This document shows positions 8,962 through 17,549 of a stretch of 64,000 nt of DNA, one piece after another. Position 1 is the first letter of the stretch, and each line of letters begins with the position of its first letter. Under the pieces are notes generated by a model. The model saw only the letters and a list, made by a program, of their open reading frames with translations. It had not been told where the DNA came from and ran no database searches. The translations under genes and the position numbers were made by a program. Source of the stretch: Pseudoduganella aquatica (GTDB lineage Bacteria; Pseudomonadota; Gammaproteobacteria; Burkholderiales; Burkholderiaceae_D); the NCBI RefSeq assembly GCF_009857595.1, contig NZ_WWCU01000021.1:50159-114158 (forward strand), written 5' to 3'.

Positions 8962-9408
8962 ATGTGGAAGCAGAGCTTGGCGGTACTGTGCGGATTCCTG
9001 GCCTTCTCCTCGTTGCCGGCTGCGGCCCAGAGCGATCCCGAGCTGGCCAAATCGCTGGGCGGCAATGAAATGGGGATGAAGAAATATGTGCTGGTCATCC
9101 TGAAAACCGGCCCCAACAAGATGCCGGCCGGCGCCGAACGCGACAACATGTTCAAGGGTCACTTTGCCAATATGCAGCGCCTCGCCGACGAGAAGAAGCT
9201 GGCGCTGGCCGGCCCGCTGGACGGCGTGGACGGCTGGCGCGGCGTGTTCGTGATTGCCACCGATAATATCGAGGAAGCGAAGAAGATCGTCGCCACCGAT
9301 CCTGTCATCATCAACGGCGAAATGGTGGGCGAATTCCACGCCTTCTTTGCCTCCGCCGGCCTGATGGCGGTAGGTGATATTCACAAGAAAATATCCAAGC
9401 AAAAATAG
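8962..9408 (+). CDS. Secreted YciI-like protein
   Basis: 148 residues with a clear signal peptide cleaved after AAA (about residue 22). The mature part has the YciI ferredoxin-like fold pattern: KYVLVILKTGPN, then HFANMQRLADEKKLALAGPLD, then a GVFVIATDNIEEAKKIV helix and a DPVI...GEFHAF ending. YciI proteins are small dimeric proteins with a conserved His/Asp pair; the His in GHFANM is present. Most family members are cytoplasmic, so export is a variation. AAGGAG sits seven bases before the ATG. Function unknown. Confidence 0.8.
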   Translation: MWKQSLAVLCGFLAFSSLPAAAQSDPELAKSLGGNEMGMKKYVLVILKTGPNKMPAGAERDNMFKGHFANMQRLADEKKLALAGPLDGVDGWRGVFVIATDNIEEAKKIVATDPVIINGEMVGEFHAFFASAGLMAVGDIHKKISKQK

Positions 9409-9518
9409 GCGCCAAGGTGGCTGGTCGCCCGCGCGGAGTTTGATACGGCTCAAACTTGTCGGCAGCTTCCTGGCGCATTGTGACAGGAGCTTGCTTGACA
9501 AGGAGATGGGCATGTCCG

Positions 9519-9827
9519 ATGCTGAAATTCCGGATGACCGCGCGCGACCTGGAGAAACGCATGTACTCCGCCGAGACAGAATTGGCCCTGATACGCGCCA
9601 CCATGGCGACGAAGCAGGACATTGCCGAGCTGCGCGGCGAAATGAACGCGCGTTTTGCCGGCATCGAGGCCCAGTTGCCGCACTTCGCGACCAAAGCCGA
9701 ACTGAAAGACGAGATCGACAAGCTGCGAACCTGGATGATAGGCGTCGCCATCGGCCTGTTTTTCTCGCAGGCCGGCATGAGCATCACCTTGTTCTTCCTG
9801 CTGAAAGAAGCAATTCTCCGCCATTAA
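9519..9827 (+). CDS. Small coiled-coil protein with C-terminal membrane anchor
   Basis: 102 residues from the ATG at 9519; an ATG at 9534 is also possible. The body is an amphipathic coiled coil (YSAETELALIRATMATKQ onward, then NARFAGIEAQL and KAELKDEIDKL), ending in one membrane segment (TWMIGVAIGLFFSQAGMSIT). It resembles DUF1640-type proteins. The start is uncertain: the only strong Shine-Dalgarno, AAGGAGA at 9500-9506, points to an ATG at 9512 in a different frame whose product makes no sense after the first residues. Either the ribosome uses 9519 at long spacing, or a small frameshift separates the true N-terminus. Confidence 0.65.
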   Translation: MLKFRMTARDLEKRMYSAETELALIRATMATKQDIAELRGEMNARFAGIEAQLPHFATKAELKDEIDKLRTWMIGVAIGLFFSQAGMSITLFFLLKEAILRH

Positions 9828-9842
9828 GGTGGATGCGCTCCG

Positions 9843-10799
9843 CTATCCCACCACGTTGACCGGCTTGCCCGCCGCGAAAGCTTCGATATTGTCGATCAGC
9901 TGATCGGCCAGGATCTGCATGGCCTGCGTGCTGGCCCAGGCGATGTGGGGGGTGAGGATGAAGTTGGGCAGGTGCAGATTGAGCAGCACGTTGTCTTCCG
10001 GCGGCGGTTCCTTCACCAGCACGTCGAAACCGGCGCCGGCGATCACGCCGGTGGTCAGCGCTCCGGCCAGGGCCGCCTCGTCCACCAGTCCACCGCGGGC
10101 GGTGTTGATCAGCAGGGCGCTGCGCTTCATGCGCGCCAGTTCGGCCGCACCGATCAGATTGCGGGTCTGGTCGTTCAGCGGCGCGTGCAGGCTGAGCACG
10201 TCCGACGTCTCCAGCAGCTCGTCCCAGGACACATTCCGCACGCCGTCTTCCTCCACCGGCGTGCGCTTGTGCACGATGATTTCCATGCCGAAGGCGCGCC
10301 CCAGCCTGGCCACCGCCTGCCCCAGCGCGCCATAGCCCAGCAAGCCGAGCTTGCTGCCCGCCAGGTCGGCGATGGGGTGGTCGAACAGGCAGAATTTGTC
10401 GGACTTCTGCCATTTCCCGGCCAGCACGTCGGCCCGGTAGGCCAGCAGGTTGCGGCGCAGCGCCAATATCATGGCGAAGGTGTGCTCCGGCAGCGTGGCG
10501 TAGGCGTAGTTGCGGATATTGGCGACCACGATGCCGCGCGCCTTGCAGGCGGCCAGGTCGATGATGTCGGTGCCGGTGGCCGCCACGGCGATCATCTTCA
10601 GCTCCGGCAGCTGCGCCAGCGTGTCGGCGCGCAGCGGGACCTTGTTGGTGATGGCGATGGTGGCGCCGGCCAGGCGGCTGGCGGCATCGGCCGCTCCGGT
10701 GGCGGCGTACTCGGTCCAGCTATGGCTGAAAACGGGCCGGCGCACATTGGCGATCAGGCTTTCGCGGTCGAGGAAGACGATGTTGTGCGAATTGTTCAT
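9843..10799 (-). CDS. D-2-hydroxyacid dehydrogenase, NAD(P)-dependent
   Basis: 318 residues. Catalytic domain halves surround a Rossmann domain with LGLLGYGALGQAVARLG. Family catalytic residues are visible: Arg in INTARGGLVDE, Glu in VKEPPPED and His in LTPHIAWAS. It reduces or oxidises a 2-keto/2-hydroxy acid (glyoxylate/hydroxypyruvate type is likely from family length). The ATG overlaps the stop of the upstream LysR gene (ATGA), so translation is coupled and this enzyme is the probable target or partner of that regulator. I chose 10799 over longer frames because of that coupling and the conserved N-terminus NIVFLDRESL. Confidence 0.9.
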   Translation of the reverse strand: MNNSHNIVFLDRESLIANVRRPVFSHSWTEYAATGAADAASRLAGATIAITNKVPLRADTLAQLPELKMIAVAATGTDIIDLAACKARGIVVANIRNYAYATLPEHTFAMILALRRNLLAYRADVLAGKWQKSDKFCLFDHPIADLAGSKLGLLGYGALGQAVARLGRAFGMEIIVHKRTPVEEDGVRNVSWDELLETSDVLSLHAPLNDQTRNLIGAAELARMKRSALLINTARGGLVDEAALAGALTTGVIAGAGFDVLVKEPPPEDNVLLNLHLPNFILTPHIAWASTQAMQILADQLIDNIEAFAAGKPVNVVG

Positions 10800-11746
10800 T
10801 GGGCGGCCTGCTGGCTGGATAGGAGGTTGGGCGTGGTGCGGATGCGCATGCCGGGGTGGGCGGCGAAGTGCTCGGCCACCCACTCCACGAACACGCGCAC
10901 CTTGGCCGACAGGTGGCGGTTCTGCGGATAGACTACATGAATCGGGATGGGGTCGGTAATCCACTCGTCCAGCACCTGGGTCAGGCGGCCGGCGCGCAGA
11001 TGCTCCTCCAGCGCGAAGTCCGTCATCTGCACGATGCCCAGCCCGGCCACGCCGGCCGCCACGTAGGCGTTGCTGTCGTTGAGCGCGATCACGCCCGGCA
11101 GCGGCATCTGGATGCGCTCGCCGTTCAGCGTGAAGTCCCAGTCGTAGATCTTGCCGGTCTTGGAGGAGAAATAGTTGACGCAGCGGTGGCGCTCCAGCTC
11201 GCGCGGGTGCCGCGGCACGCCGTAGCGCGCCAGGTAGGACGGGGCGGCGCAGGTAACAAAGCTGAGTATCCCGATCCGGCGCGCGATCAACGCCGAGTCG
11301 CCCAGCAGGCCGCCGCGCACGGCGCAGTCCACGCCTTCTTCTATCAGGTCCACCGGGCGGTCGCTGCAGCCCAGTTCCAGGGTGATGTCCGGATAGCGCT
11401 CGAAGAAGTCGGGCAGGGCGGGGATCAGGATTTCGCTGGCCAGCCCGGTGGGCGCGTCCACCCGCAGCCGCCCGCTGGGGCTGAGCTTGGTGCGCGACAG
11501 CGACTCCTCGGCCTCGCGCACGTCCGACAGGATGCGCAGGCAGCGCTCATAATAAGCAGCCCCGTCGGCGGTGACGCTGATCTGGCGCGTGGTGCGGTGC
11601 AGCAGCTTGACCGCCAGCGCCGTTTCCAGGCCTTGCACCAGCGTCGAGACGCTGGCTTTGGGCAATTGCATGTTCTCGGCCGCGCGCGTAAAGCCGCCGG
11701 CGTCCACCACCTGCACGAACACTTCCATTGCTAGCAGTTTGTTCAT
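10796..11746 (-). CDS. LysR-family transcriptional regulator
   Basis: 316 residues. An N-terminal winged helix-turn-helix (MNKLLAMEVFVQVVDAGGFT..., recognition helix around PKASVSTLVQGLE) is followed by a substrate-binding domain (about 90-300) of the CrgA/DmlR-like group, the type with VDCAVRGG and NYFSSKTGK. AAGGAA precedes the ATG. It is co-translated with the 2-hydroxyacid dehydrogenase downstream. A perfect dyad 11 bp before its start codon suggests autoregulation and control of the divergent small-protein gene. Confidence 0.92.
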   Translation of the reverse strand: MNKLLAMEVFVQVVDAGGFTRAAENMQLPKASVSTLVQGLETALAVKLLHRTTRQISVTADGAAYYERCLRILSDVREAEESLSRTKLSPSGRLRVDAPTGLASEILIPALPDFFERYPDITLELGCSDRPVDLIEEGVDCAVRGGLLGDSALIARRIGILSFVTCAAPSYLARYGVPRHPRELERHRCVNYFSSKTGKIYDWDFTLNGERIQMPLPGVIALNDSNAYVAAGVAGLGIVQMTDFALEEHLRAGRLTQVLDEWITDPIPIHVVYPQNRHLSAKVRVFVEWVAEHFAAHPGMRIRTTPNLLSSQQAAQ

Positions 11747-11756
11747 CTATTTCCTT

Positions 11757-11778
11757 ATTGTTCGGGATTCTGAACAAT
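11757..11778. promoter_or_regulatory. Probable LysR operator
   Basis: ATTGTTC, 8 bp, GAACAAT: a perfect 7+7 dyad that includes the T-N11-A pattern of LysR boxes. It lies between lysR (start 11746) and the divergent small secreted protein (start 11870), close enough to the lysR start to cover its promoter or leader. Confidence 0.6.
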
Positions 11779-11869
11779 CAATTCGACTTCATCGTATTTA
11801 TCGGATTGTAGATCAAGTTTATAGTTCATGCATGCGGAAATGTTACGCACAGCTACTAGGAGTTTTACC

Positions 11870-12079
11870 ATGAAACATCGGGATGGAATCTTTGCAACGA
11901 TCGCTTTGACGCTGAGTTCGTTCGCCTTGGCCGGAATGATGTACACCGACGCGTACTCGGCAGCGACCGGTACGGAGGTCCGTGGCGTCAACGCCTTGAC
12001 CCACGAGGTCATCGGCGGTGGCCTGGTAGCCTCCGCAGACAGCGTGGACGGCACGACTTCTGCGGCGGTGCAGCAATGA
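11870..12079 (+). CDS. Small secreted or membrane-anchored protein, 69 aa
   Basis: Starts at the ATG following AGGAG (11858-11862, seven-base spacing); an upstream ATG at 11828 has no ribosome site. Residues 1-30 are a basic start plus a hydrophobic stretch (FATIALTLSSFALAGMM), a signal peptide or anchor, and the rest is short and polar with no known motif. The stop overlaps the next start (ATGA), so it is translationally coupled to the hydrolase-like protein and may be its periplasmic or membrane partner. No family recognised. Confidence 0.6.
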   Translation: MKHRDGIFATIALTLSSFALAGMMYTDAYSAATGTEVRGVNALTHEVIGGGLVASADSVDGTTSAAVQQ

Positions 12080-12915
12080 TGGAGCAGGCCCCATTGGCGT
12101 TGAAGACGCGCGATATCGAAGTAAGCGGCGCGCACGGCCCGCTGGCGGCGCGCTTGTACAGCGGCGCCTGGTCGGGCGCCGGCAAGCGCGATACGCTGAT
12201 CGTCTTCTTCCCTGGCGGCGGTTTTGTCAGCGGTGACCTGGAGGAAGCCGACGAGTTCCTGCGCGGCCTGGTGAGCTGCGACACCGGCTACCTCGTGCTG
12301 GCCAGTAATTACACCCTCGCCACTGTCAGCCCTTTCCCGGCTGCGGTGGAGGACGCCCACGCGGTACTGCTGTGGGCAAAAAAGAATAAAACCAAGCTGG
12401 GCTGGAATGGCAAGCGCCTGGTGGTGGCCGGCATTGAAGCCGGCGCCAACCTGGCCGCCGTCAGCACGCTGATGTCGCGCGACCGCGGCGGCCCTGCGCT
12501 GTCCGGCCAGATCCTCATTATGCCCATGCTGGACCCGGGCCTGTCGAGCAGCTCCATGCGGGAGCTGCCGACATGCACCGACAAGGCCAAGGCGGCCGAC
12601 GTGTGCGCCGCCGGCTACCGCGGCTACCTGCCCAATGCGGCGGACCGTACCCACCCTTATGCCTCGCCGCTGCAGTCGAGCCGGCTGAAGAATCTGCCGC
12701 CCGCGCTGATCCTGTCGGGCGAAGACGACCCATTACGCGATGAAGCTGAACAATACGGCAGCAAACTGATCTCCTGCGGGATCAAGACCACGGTGCGGCG
12801 CCTGCCTGCCGCGCCGGTTTCCGACGTCGAAGCGCGCAATGAATGCGCGTGCAAGGTGTTTGCGCTGAGCGAGATTGCCGGCTTTATCGCCGGACTGGAC
12901 GGTGCGGAGTCCTGA
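12076..12915 (+). CDS. Alpha/beta-hydrolase-fold protein (HSL type) lacking the catalytic serine
   Basis: 279 residues with the hormone-sensitive-lipase layout: oxyanion loop FFPGGGFVSGD near 45 (normally HGGG), LASNYTLA, the nucleophile elbow near 118, PMLDP, HPYASPL, and LILSGEDDPLRDEA with the acidic triad residue. The elbow reads VAGIEAGANLA where active relatives have GDSAG, so Glu replaces Ser. The last triad position reads RLPAAPVSD, where the usual His before GF is absent. It therefore probably cannot hydrolyse esters by the normal mechanism and may bind ligands instead. It is coupled to the small protein upstream and directly precedes the RND operon promoter. Confidence 0.85.
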   Translation: MMEQAPLALKTRDIEVSGAHGPLAARLYSGAWSGAGKRDTLIVFFPGGGFVSGDLEEADEFLRGLVSCDTGYLVLASNYTLATVSPFPAAVEDAHAVLLWAKKNKTKLGWNGKRLVVAGIEAGANLAAVSTLMSRDRGGPALSGQILIMPMLDPGLSSSSMRELPTCTDKAKAADVCAAGYRGYLPNAADRTHPYASPLQSSRLKNLPPALILSGEDDPLRDEAEQYGSKLISCGIKTTVRRLPAAPVSDVEARNECACKVFALSEIAGFIAGLDGAES

Positions 12916-12937
12916 CCATGAATAACTAAACAAATAA

Positions 12938-12974
12938 GTTTACATATTATCTGCCTGCCAGTATATTTGTAAAC
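12938..12974 (+). promoter_or_regulatory. RND operon promoter with flanking inverted repeat
   Basis: TTTACA (12939-12944), a 17-bp spacer and TATATT (12962-12967) give a good sigma-70 promoter. GTTTACA (12938-12944) and TGTAAAC (12968-12974) are perfect inverted arms that bracket it, covering the -35 and the likely start site, as an efflux-repressor operator would. No TetR or MarR gene adjoins it, so a regulator encoded elsewhere is implied. Confidence 0.6.
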
Positions 12975-13019
12975 CAGAGACATTCCATGCAGTAACAATT
13001 TTTCCGTGCCTCGTGCGCG

Positions 13020-13046
13020 GTAGGGCCGTCTTGTCCCTACGTTTTT
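13020..13046 (+). terminator. Terminator-like hairpin in the RND operon leader
   Basis: GTAGGG (13020-13025), a 9-nt loop and CCCTAC (13035-13040), then GTTTTTG. It lies in the untranslated leader, between the predicted promoter and the adaptor start. The stem is short, so it may be only a partial terminator or attenuator. Confidence 0.4.
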
Positions 13047-13104
13047 GCAGTGGCGAGCGGTATCGCCGCATCTATTAAAATTTTTCATACAAAAAGGGAT
13101 GAAT

Positions 13105-14346
13105 ATGAAAACCGAGAAAAACTTCACTGCCATGCTGCGTCCGCTGGCCGCCGCACTGGTCGTAGCAGGGGTGGCAGCCGTCAGCCTTGCAGGATGCGAT
13201 ACCGCCAATGGCAAGACCGCCGAAGCCCCAGCGGCCGGCGGCCCGCCGATCTCCGCCGCTGCCGTGGTGGAAAAAAGCGTGACCGAGACGCAGGAATTCT
13301 CCGGCCGCCTGGAAGCCATCGAGCGCGTGGAAATCCGTTCGCGCGTCAGCGGCTTCATCACCGCCGTCAACTTCAAGCCGGGCAGCCTGGTGAAAAAGGG
13401 CGACGTGCTGTTCCAGATCGACGCCCGTCCATACCAGGCTGAACTGAGCCGCGCCGAAGCCGCCGCGAATTCCGCGCGCGCCAAGGCCGACCTGGCCAAG
13501 CTGGAACTGGCCCGCGCCGAGAAGCTGCTGGCCGACAAAGCCATCGCGCAGCGCGAATACGACGAGAAATCGTCCAGCCTGAAAGAGCTGGACGCCAACG
13601 CCCGCGCCGCTTCCGCGCAAGCCGAAGCGGCCCGCCTGAACGTGGCTTACACCCAGGTGGTGTCGCCGATTAACGGCCGCGTCTCGAAAGCGGAAATCAC
13701 GCTGGGCAACCTGGTGGACGCTTCCGCCGTGCTGACCTCCGTGGTCTCGCTCGACAAGATCTACGCCAGTTTCGACGGCGACGAGGACACCTATTTGCGC
13801 GTCGGATCGTCCGCAGCCAAGGGTCAGCCTGTGACCGTGAAAGTGGGCCTGGCCAACGAGACCGGCTTCCCGCACGAAGGCAAGCTGGAATTCGTGGACA
13901 ACCAGCTTGACCCGCGCAGCGGCTCGGTGCGCATGCGCGCCACCTTCACCAACGCCGACAACGTGCTGGTGCCCGGCCTGTTCGCCCGCGTGCAGCTGGA
14001 AGGCGCCGGCAGCGGCAAGCCTGCGCTGCTGATCAACGACCGCGCCGTGGGCACGGACCAGAACCGCAAGTTCGTGTTCGTGGTCGGCGCCGACAGCAAG
14101 GCCGAATACCGTCCTGTCACGCTGGGTCCGCAAATCGACGGCCTGCGCGTGGTGCGCGACGGCCTGAAGCCGGGCGAGAAGATCGTGGTCAACGGCCTGC
14201 AGCGTGTGCGCCCGGGCTCCCCGGTGACCGCCGAAATCGTGAAGATGGACTTCGATCCGCTCGCGCCGGCGCCAGCCAAGCCAGAAGCCAAGAAAGATGA
14301 AAAAGTCGCTGCCGCCAGCACCAAGGCCGGCACCGCTTCGAAGTAA
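13105..14346 (+). CDS. RND efflux periplasmic adaptor lipoprotein (AcrA/MexA family), pump 1
   Basis: 413 residues. A signal peptide ends in lipobox SLAGC with Cys31, so the protein is anchored in the inner membrane facing the periplasm. The order is usual: beta-barrel start (EFSGRLEAIERVEIRSRVSG), lipoyl half (GDVLFQIDARPYQ), a long coiled-coil hairpin (SRAEAAANSARAKADLAKLE onward), the second lipoyl half (SPINGRVSKAEITLGNLVD) and the membrane-proximal domain, then a Lys/Ala-rich tail. The ATG at 13105 has GGGA at proper spacing; the ATG six bases earlier does not. It links the permease at 14367 to the channel at 17549. Closely similar to the second adaptor at 19279. Confidence 0.93.
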   Translation: MKTEKNFTAMLRPLAAALVVAGVAAVSLAGCDTANGKTAEAPAAGGPPISAAAVVEKSVTETQEFSGRLEAIERVEIRSRVSGFITAVNFKPGSLVKKGDVLFQIDARPYQAELSRAEAAANSARAKADLAKLELARAEKLLADKAIAQREYDEKSSSLKELDANARAASAQAEAARLNVAYTQVVSPINGRVSKAEITLGNLVDASAVLTSVVSLDKIYASFDGDEDTYLRVGSSAAKGQPVTVKVGLANETGFPHEGKLEFVDNQLDPRSGSVRMRATFTNADNVLVPGLFARVQLEGAGSGKPALLINDRAVGTDQNRKFVFVVGADSKAEYRPVTLGPQIDGLRVVRDGLKPGEKIVVNGLQRVRPGSPVTAEIVKMDFDPLAPAPAKPEAKKDEKVAAASTKAGTASK

Positions 14347-14366
14347 GAAATAAGAAGGAATAATCC

Positions 14367-17300
14367 ATGAACTTTTCACGCTTCTTTGTCGATAAACCGA
14401 TCTTCGCGGCGGTTCTATCGATCATCATTTTCGTCGGTGGATTGATATCCATCTTCAAGCTGCCCATCTCCGAGTATCCGGATGTGGTGCCGCCGTCCGT
14501 GGTGGTGCGCGCGCAGTACCCCGGCGCCAACCCCAAGATCATTGCCGAAACCGTGGCCGCGCCGCTGGAAGAGCAGATCAACGGCGTCGAAAACATGCTC
14601 TACATGACGTCGCAGAACACCTCGGACGGCGCGCTGGCGCTGACCGTGACGTTCAAGATCGGCACCAACGTCGAGCAGGCCGAAACCCAGGTGCAGAACC
14701 GCGTCCAGCGCGCGCTGCCGCGCCTGCCGGAAGAGGTGCGCCAGATCGGTGTGACGACGGTGAAGTCCTCGCCCAACCTGACCATGGTGGTGCACTTGCA
14801 GTCGCCTGACGGCCGTTACGACGACCTGTACCTGCGCAACTACGCCGTGCTGAACGTGAAGGACCAGCTGGCCCGCATCCAGGGCATGGGCGAAGTCCAG
14901 CTGTTCGGCTCGGGCGACTACGCCATGCGCGTCTGGCTCGATCCGCAGAAAGTCGCGGCGCGCAACCTGACCGCCGGCGACGTGGTCGCCTCCATCCGCG
15001 AGCAGAACGTGCAGGTGGCGGCAGGCGTGATCGGCCAGGGCCCATCGAAAGACGCGGACTTCCAGCTGACCGTCAACACCCAGGGCCGCCTGCAGACGGT
15101 TGAGGAATTCGGCAACATCATCGTCAAGACCAACGCCGACGGCGCTGTGACCTTGCTGAAGGATGTGGCGCGCCTGGAAATGGGCTCGAACTCCTACGCG
15201 CTGCGCTCCCTGCTGAACAACAAGTCCGCAGTGGCCATCCCTATTTTCGAAGCCCCGAACGCCAACGCGCTGCAGCTGTCCTCGGACGTGCGCGCCAAGA
15301 TGGCCGAGCTGAAGAAAGATTTCCCGGAAGGCGTCGAATACAGCATTGTGTACGACCCGACCCAATTCGTGCGCGAGTCCATCGACTCCGTCATTCACAC
15401 GCTGATTGAAGCGATTGTGCTGGTGGCGCTGGTCGTCATCATCTTCCTGCAAACCTGGCGCGCCTCCGTCATTCCGCTGCTGGCGGTGCCGGTGTCGGTA
15501 GTCGGTACTTTCGCCGTGATGATAGGCTTCGGCTTCTCCATCAACACGCTGTCGCTGTTCGGCCTCGTGCTGGCCATCGGTATCGTGGTCGATGACGCCA
15601 TCGTGGTGGTGGAAAACGTGGAGCGCAATATCGCCAACGGCCTGACCCCGCGCGACGCCACCATCCAGGCCATGAAAGAGGTGAGCGGTCCGATTATCGC
15701 CATCGCCCTGGTGCTGTGCGCCGTGTTCGTGCCTATCGCCTTCGTGGCGGGCCTGACCGGCCAGTTCTACCGCCAGTTCGCGCTGACCATCGCCATCTCG
15801 ACCGTGATCTCGGCATTCAGCTCGCTGACCCTGGCCCCGGCCCTGTCGGCAGCCCTGCTGAAACCGCACGACGCGCCGAAAGACGCGCTGACCCGCGGCA
15901 TGGACAAGATCTTCGGCCGCTTCTTCGCATGGTTCAACCGCTTCTTCGGCCGCAAGTCGGACCAGTATGAAGTGGGCGTGAAGGGCGTGCTGCGCCGCAA
16001 ATCGGCCGCCGTGGGCGTGTATGCGCTGCTGGCCATCGCCGCCGTGTTCATGTTCAAAGCCGTGCCGTCGGGCTTCGTGCCGGCGCAGGACAAGCAATAC
16101 CTGGTCGGCTTCGCCCAGCTGCCGGACGCCGCCTCGCTGGACCGCACCGACGCCGTCATCAAGAAGATGTCCGCCATCGCCCAGGAAATCCCCGGCGTGG
16201 AAGCCAGCGTGGCTTTCCCCGGCCTGTCGATCAACGGCTTCACCAATGCGCCTAACTCGGGCATCGTGTTCACCACGCTCAAGCCTTTCCATGAGCGCAA
16301 GGACAAGAGCCAGTCGGCCGAAGCCATCGCCGCTGAAATCAACAAGCGCATGGGCGCCGTGAAGGACGCCTTCGTGATGGTGTTCCCGCCGCCGCCAGTC
16401 AATGGCCTGGGCACCATCGGCGGTTTCAAGATGATGCTGGAAGACCGCGGCAACGTGGGCTACGACGAACTGTATAAGGCCAGCCAGGCGATGCAGATGA
16501 AAGCATGGGGCAATCCGCAGCTGCAAGGCGTGTTCTCCAGCTTCCAGATCAACGTGCCGCAGCTGTTCGCGGACGTGGACCGCACCAAGGCCAAGCAGCT
16601 GGGCGTGCCGCTGGCGACCATCTACCAGACCTTGCAGATCAACCTGGGTTCGCTGTACGTGAACGACTTCAACCAGTTCGGCCGCACCTATCAAGTGCGC
16701 GTGCAGGCTGACGCCCCGTTCCGTTCGCAGGCCGAGCAGATCGCCCAGCTGAAAGTGCGCAACGACAAAGGCGAGATGATTCCGCTGTCGTCGCTGATGC
16801 GCGTGAAGGACAGCTATGGCCCGGACCGCGTGCAGCGCTACAACGCCTACGTGTCGGCCGACATGAACGGCGGCCCTGCGGCCGGCGTATCGTCGGGTAC
16901 CGCGCAAGCCATCTTCGAGCAGATCGCCAAAGAGACTCTGCCAAAAGGGATAGCCTACGAGTGGACCGATTTGACTTACCAGGAGATCCTGTCCGGTAAT
17001 ACCATGATCTATGTGTTCCCTCTGTGCGTGCTGCTGGTGTTCCTGGTGCTGGCTGCCCAGTATGAAAGCTGGACCCTGCCGCTGGCGGTGATCCTGATCG
17101 TGCCGATGTCCATCCTGTGCGCCCTGATTGGCGTGAAGGTGACCGGCGGCGACAACAACATCTTTACCCAGATCGCCCTGTTCGTGCTGGTGGGCCTGGC
17201 CTCGAAGAATGCTATTCTGATTGTGGAATTCGCCCGCGAACTGGAAGACCATGGCCGCACCGTGCTGCAAGCCGCCCTGGAAGCCTGCCGCCTGCGTCTG

Positions 17301-17549
17301 CGTCCGATCCTGATGACGTCGATCGCCTTCATCATGGGTGTCGTGCCCCTGGTGTTCTCGAGCGGCGCAGGTTCGGAAATGCGCCACGCCATGGGTGTGG
17401 CGGTGTTTGCCGGCATGCTGGGCGTGACCTTCTTCGGCCTGTTCCTCACGCCTGTGTTCTACGTCCTGCTGCGCACCCTGGCCCAGCGCCTTGAGAAGAA
17501 ATCCCCGGCCGACGCCGTCGCGCCTGCCAAACTGGAAGGGACTCACTAA
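14367..17549 (+). CDS. RND multidrug efflux permease (AcrB/HAE1 family), pump 1
   Basis: 1060 residues, normal for HAE1 pumps. Twelve membrane helices in the usual arrangement (TM1 at 10-28 after NFSRFFVDKPIFA) with two large periplasmic loops. The proton-relay aspartates in TM4 (GIVVDDAIVVVENVER) and the lysine in TM10 (LASKNAILIVEF) are present. It exports hydrophobic or amphipathic compounds using the proton gradient. AAGGA precedes the start. The stop overlaps the ATG of the channel gene by one base, so the tripartite operon is translationally coupled. Substrate cannot be told from sequence. Confidence 0.95.
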   Translation: MNFSRFFVDKPIFAAVLSIIIFVGGLISIFKLPISEYPDVVPPSVVVRAQYPGANPKIIAETVAAPLEEQINGVENMLYMTSQNTSDGALALTVTFKIGTNVEQAETQVQNRVQRALPRLPEEVRQIGVTTVKSSPNLTMVVHLQSPDGRYDDLYLRNYAVLNVKDQLARIQGMGEVQLFGSGDYAMRVWLDPQKVAARNLTAGDVVASIREQNVQVAAGVIGQGPSKDADFQLTVNTQGRLQTVEEFGNIIVKTNADGAVTLLKDVARLEMGSNSYALRSLLNNKSAVAIPIFEAPNANALQLSSDVRAKMAELKKDFPEGVEYSIVYDPTQFVRESIDSVIHTLIEAIVLVALVVIIFLQTWRASVIPLLAVPVSVVGTFAVMIGFGFSINTLSLFGLVLAIGIVVDDAIVVVENVERNIANGLTPRDATIQAMKEVSGPIIAIALVLCAVFVPIAFVAGLTGQFYRQFALTIAISTVISAFSSLTLAPALSAALLKPHDAPKDALTRGMDKIFGRFFAWFNRFFGRKSDQYEVGVKGVLRRKSAAVGVYALLAIAAVFMFKAVPSGFVPAQDKQYLVGFAQLPDAASLDRTDAVIKKMSAIAQEIPGVEASVAFPGLSINGFTNAPNSGIVFTTLKPFHERKDKSQSAEAIAAEINKRMGAVKDAFVMVFPPPPVNGLGTIGGFKMMLEDRGNVGYDELYKASQAMQMKAWGNPQLQGVFSSFQINVPQLFADVDRTKAKQLGVPLATIYQTLQINLGSLYVNDFNQFGRTYQVRVQADAPFRSQAEQIAQLKVRNDKGEMIPLSSLMRVKDSYGPDRVQRYNAYVSADMNGGPAAGVSSGTAQAIFEQIAKETLPKGIAYEWTDLTYQEILSGNTMIYVFPLCVLLVFLVLAAQYESWTLPLAVILIVPMSILCALIGVKVTGGDNNIFTQIALFVLVGLASKNAILIVEFARELEDHGRTVLQAALEACRLRLRPILMTSIAFIMGVVPLVFSSGAGSEMRHAMGVAVFAGMLGVTFFGLFLTPVFYVLLRTLAQRLEKKSPADAVAPAKLEGTH

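Noticed and set aside
14415..17546. Open minus-strand frame of about 1043 codons across the pump 1 permease
   Set aside because: Composition is His/Gln/Arg-rich nonsense typical of the reverse of a high-GC gene; the plus-strand RND permease explains every motif.
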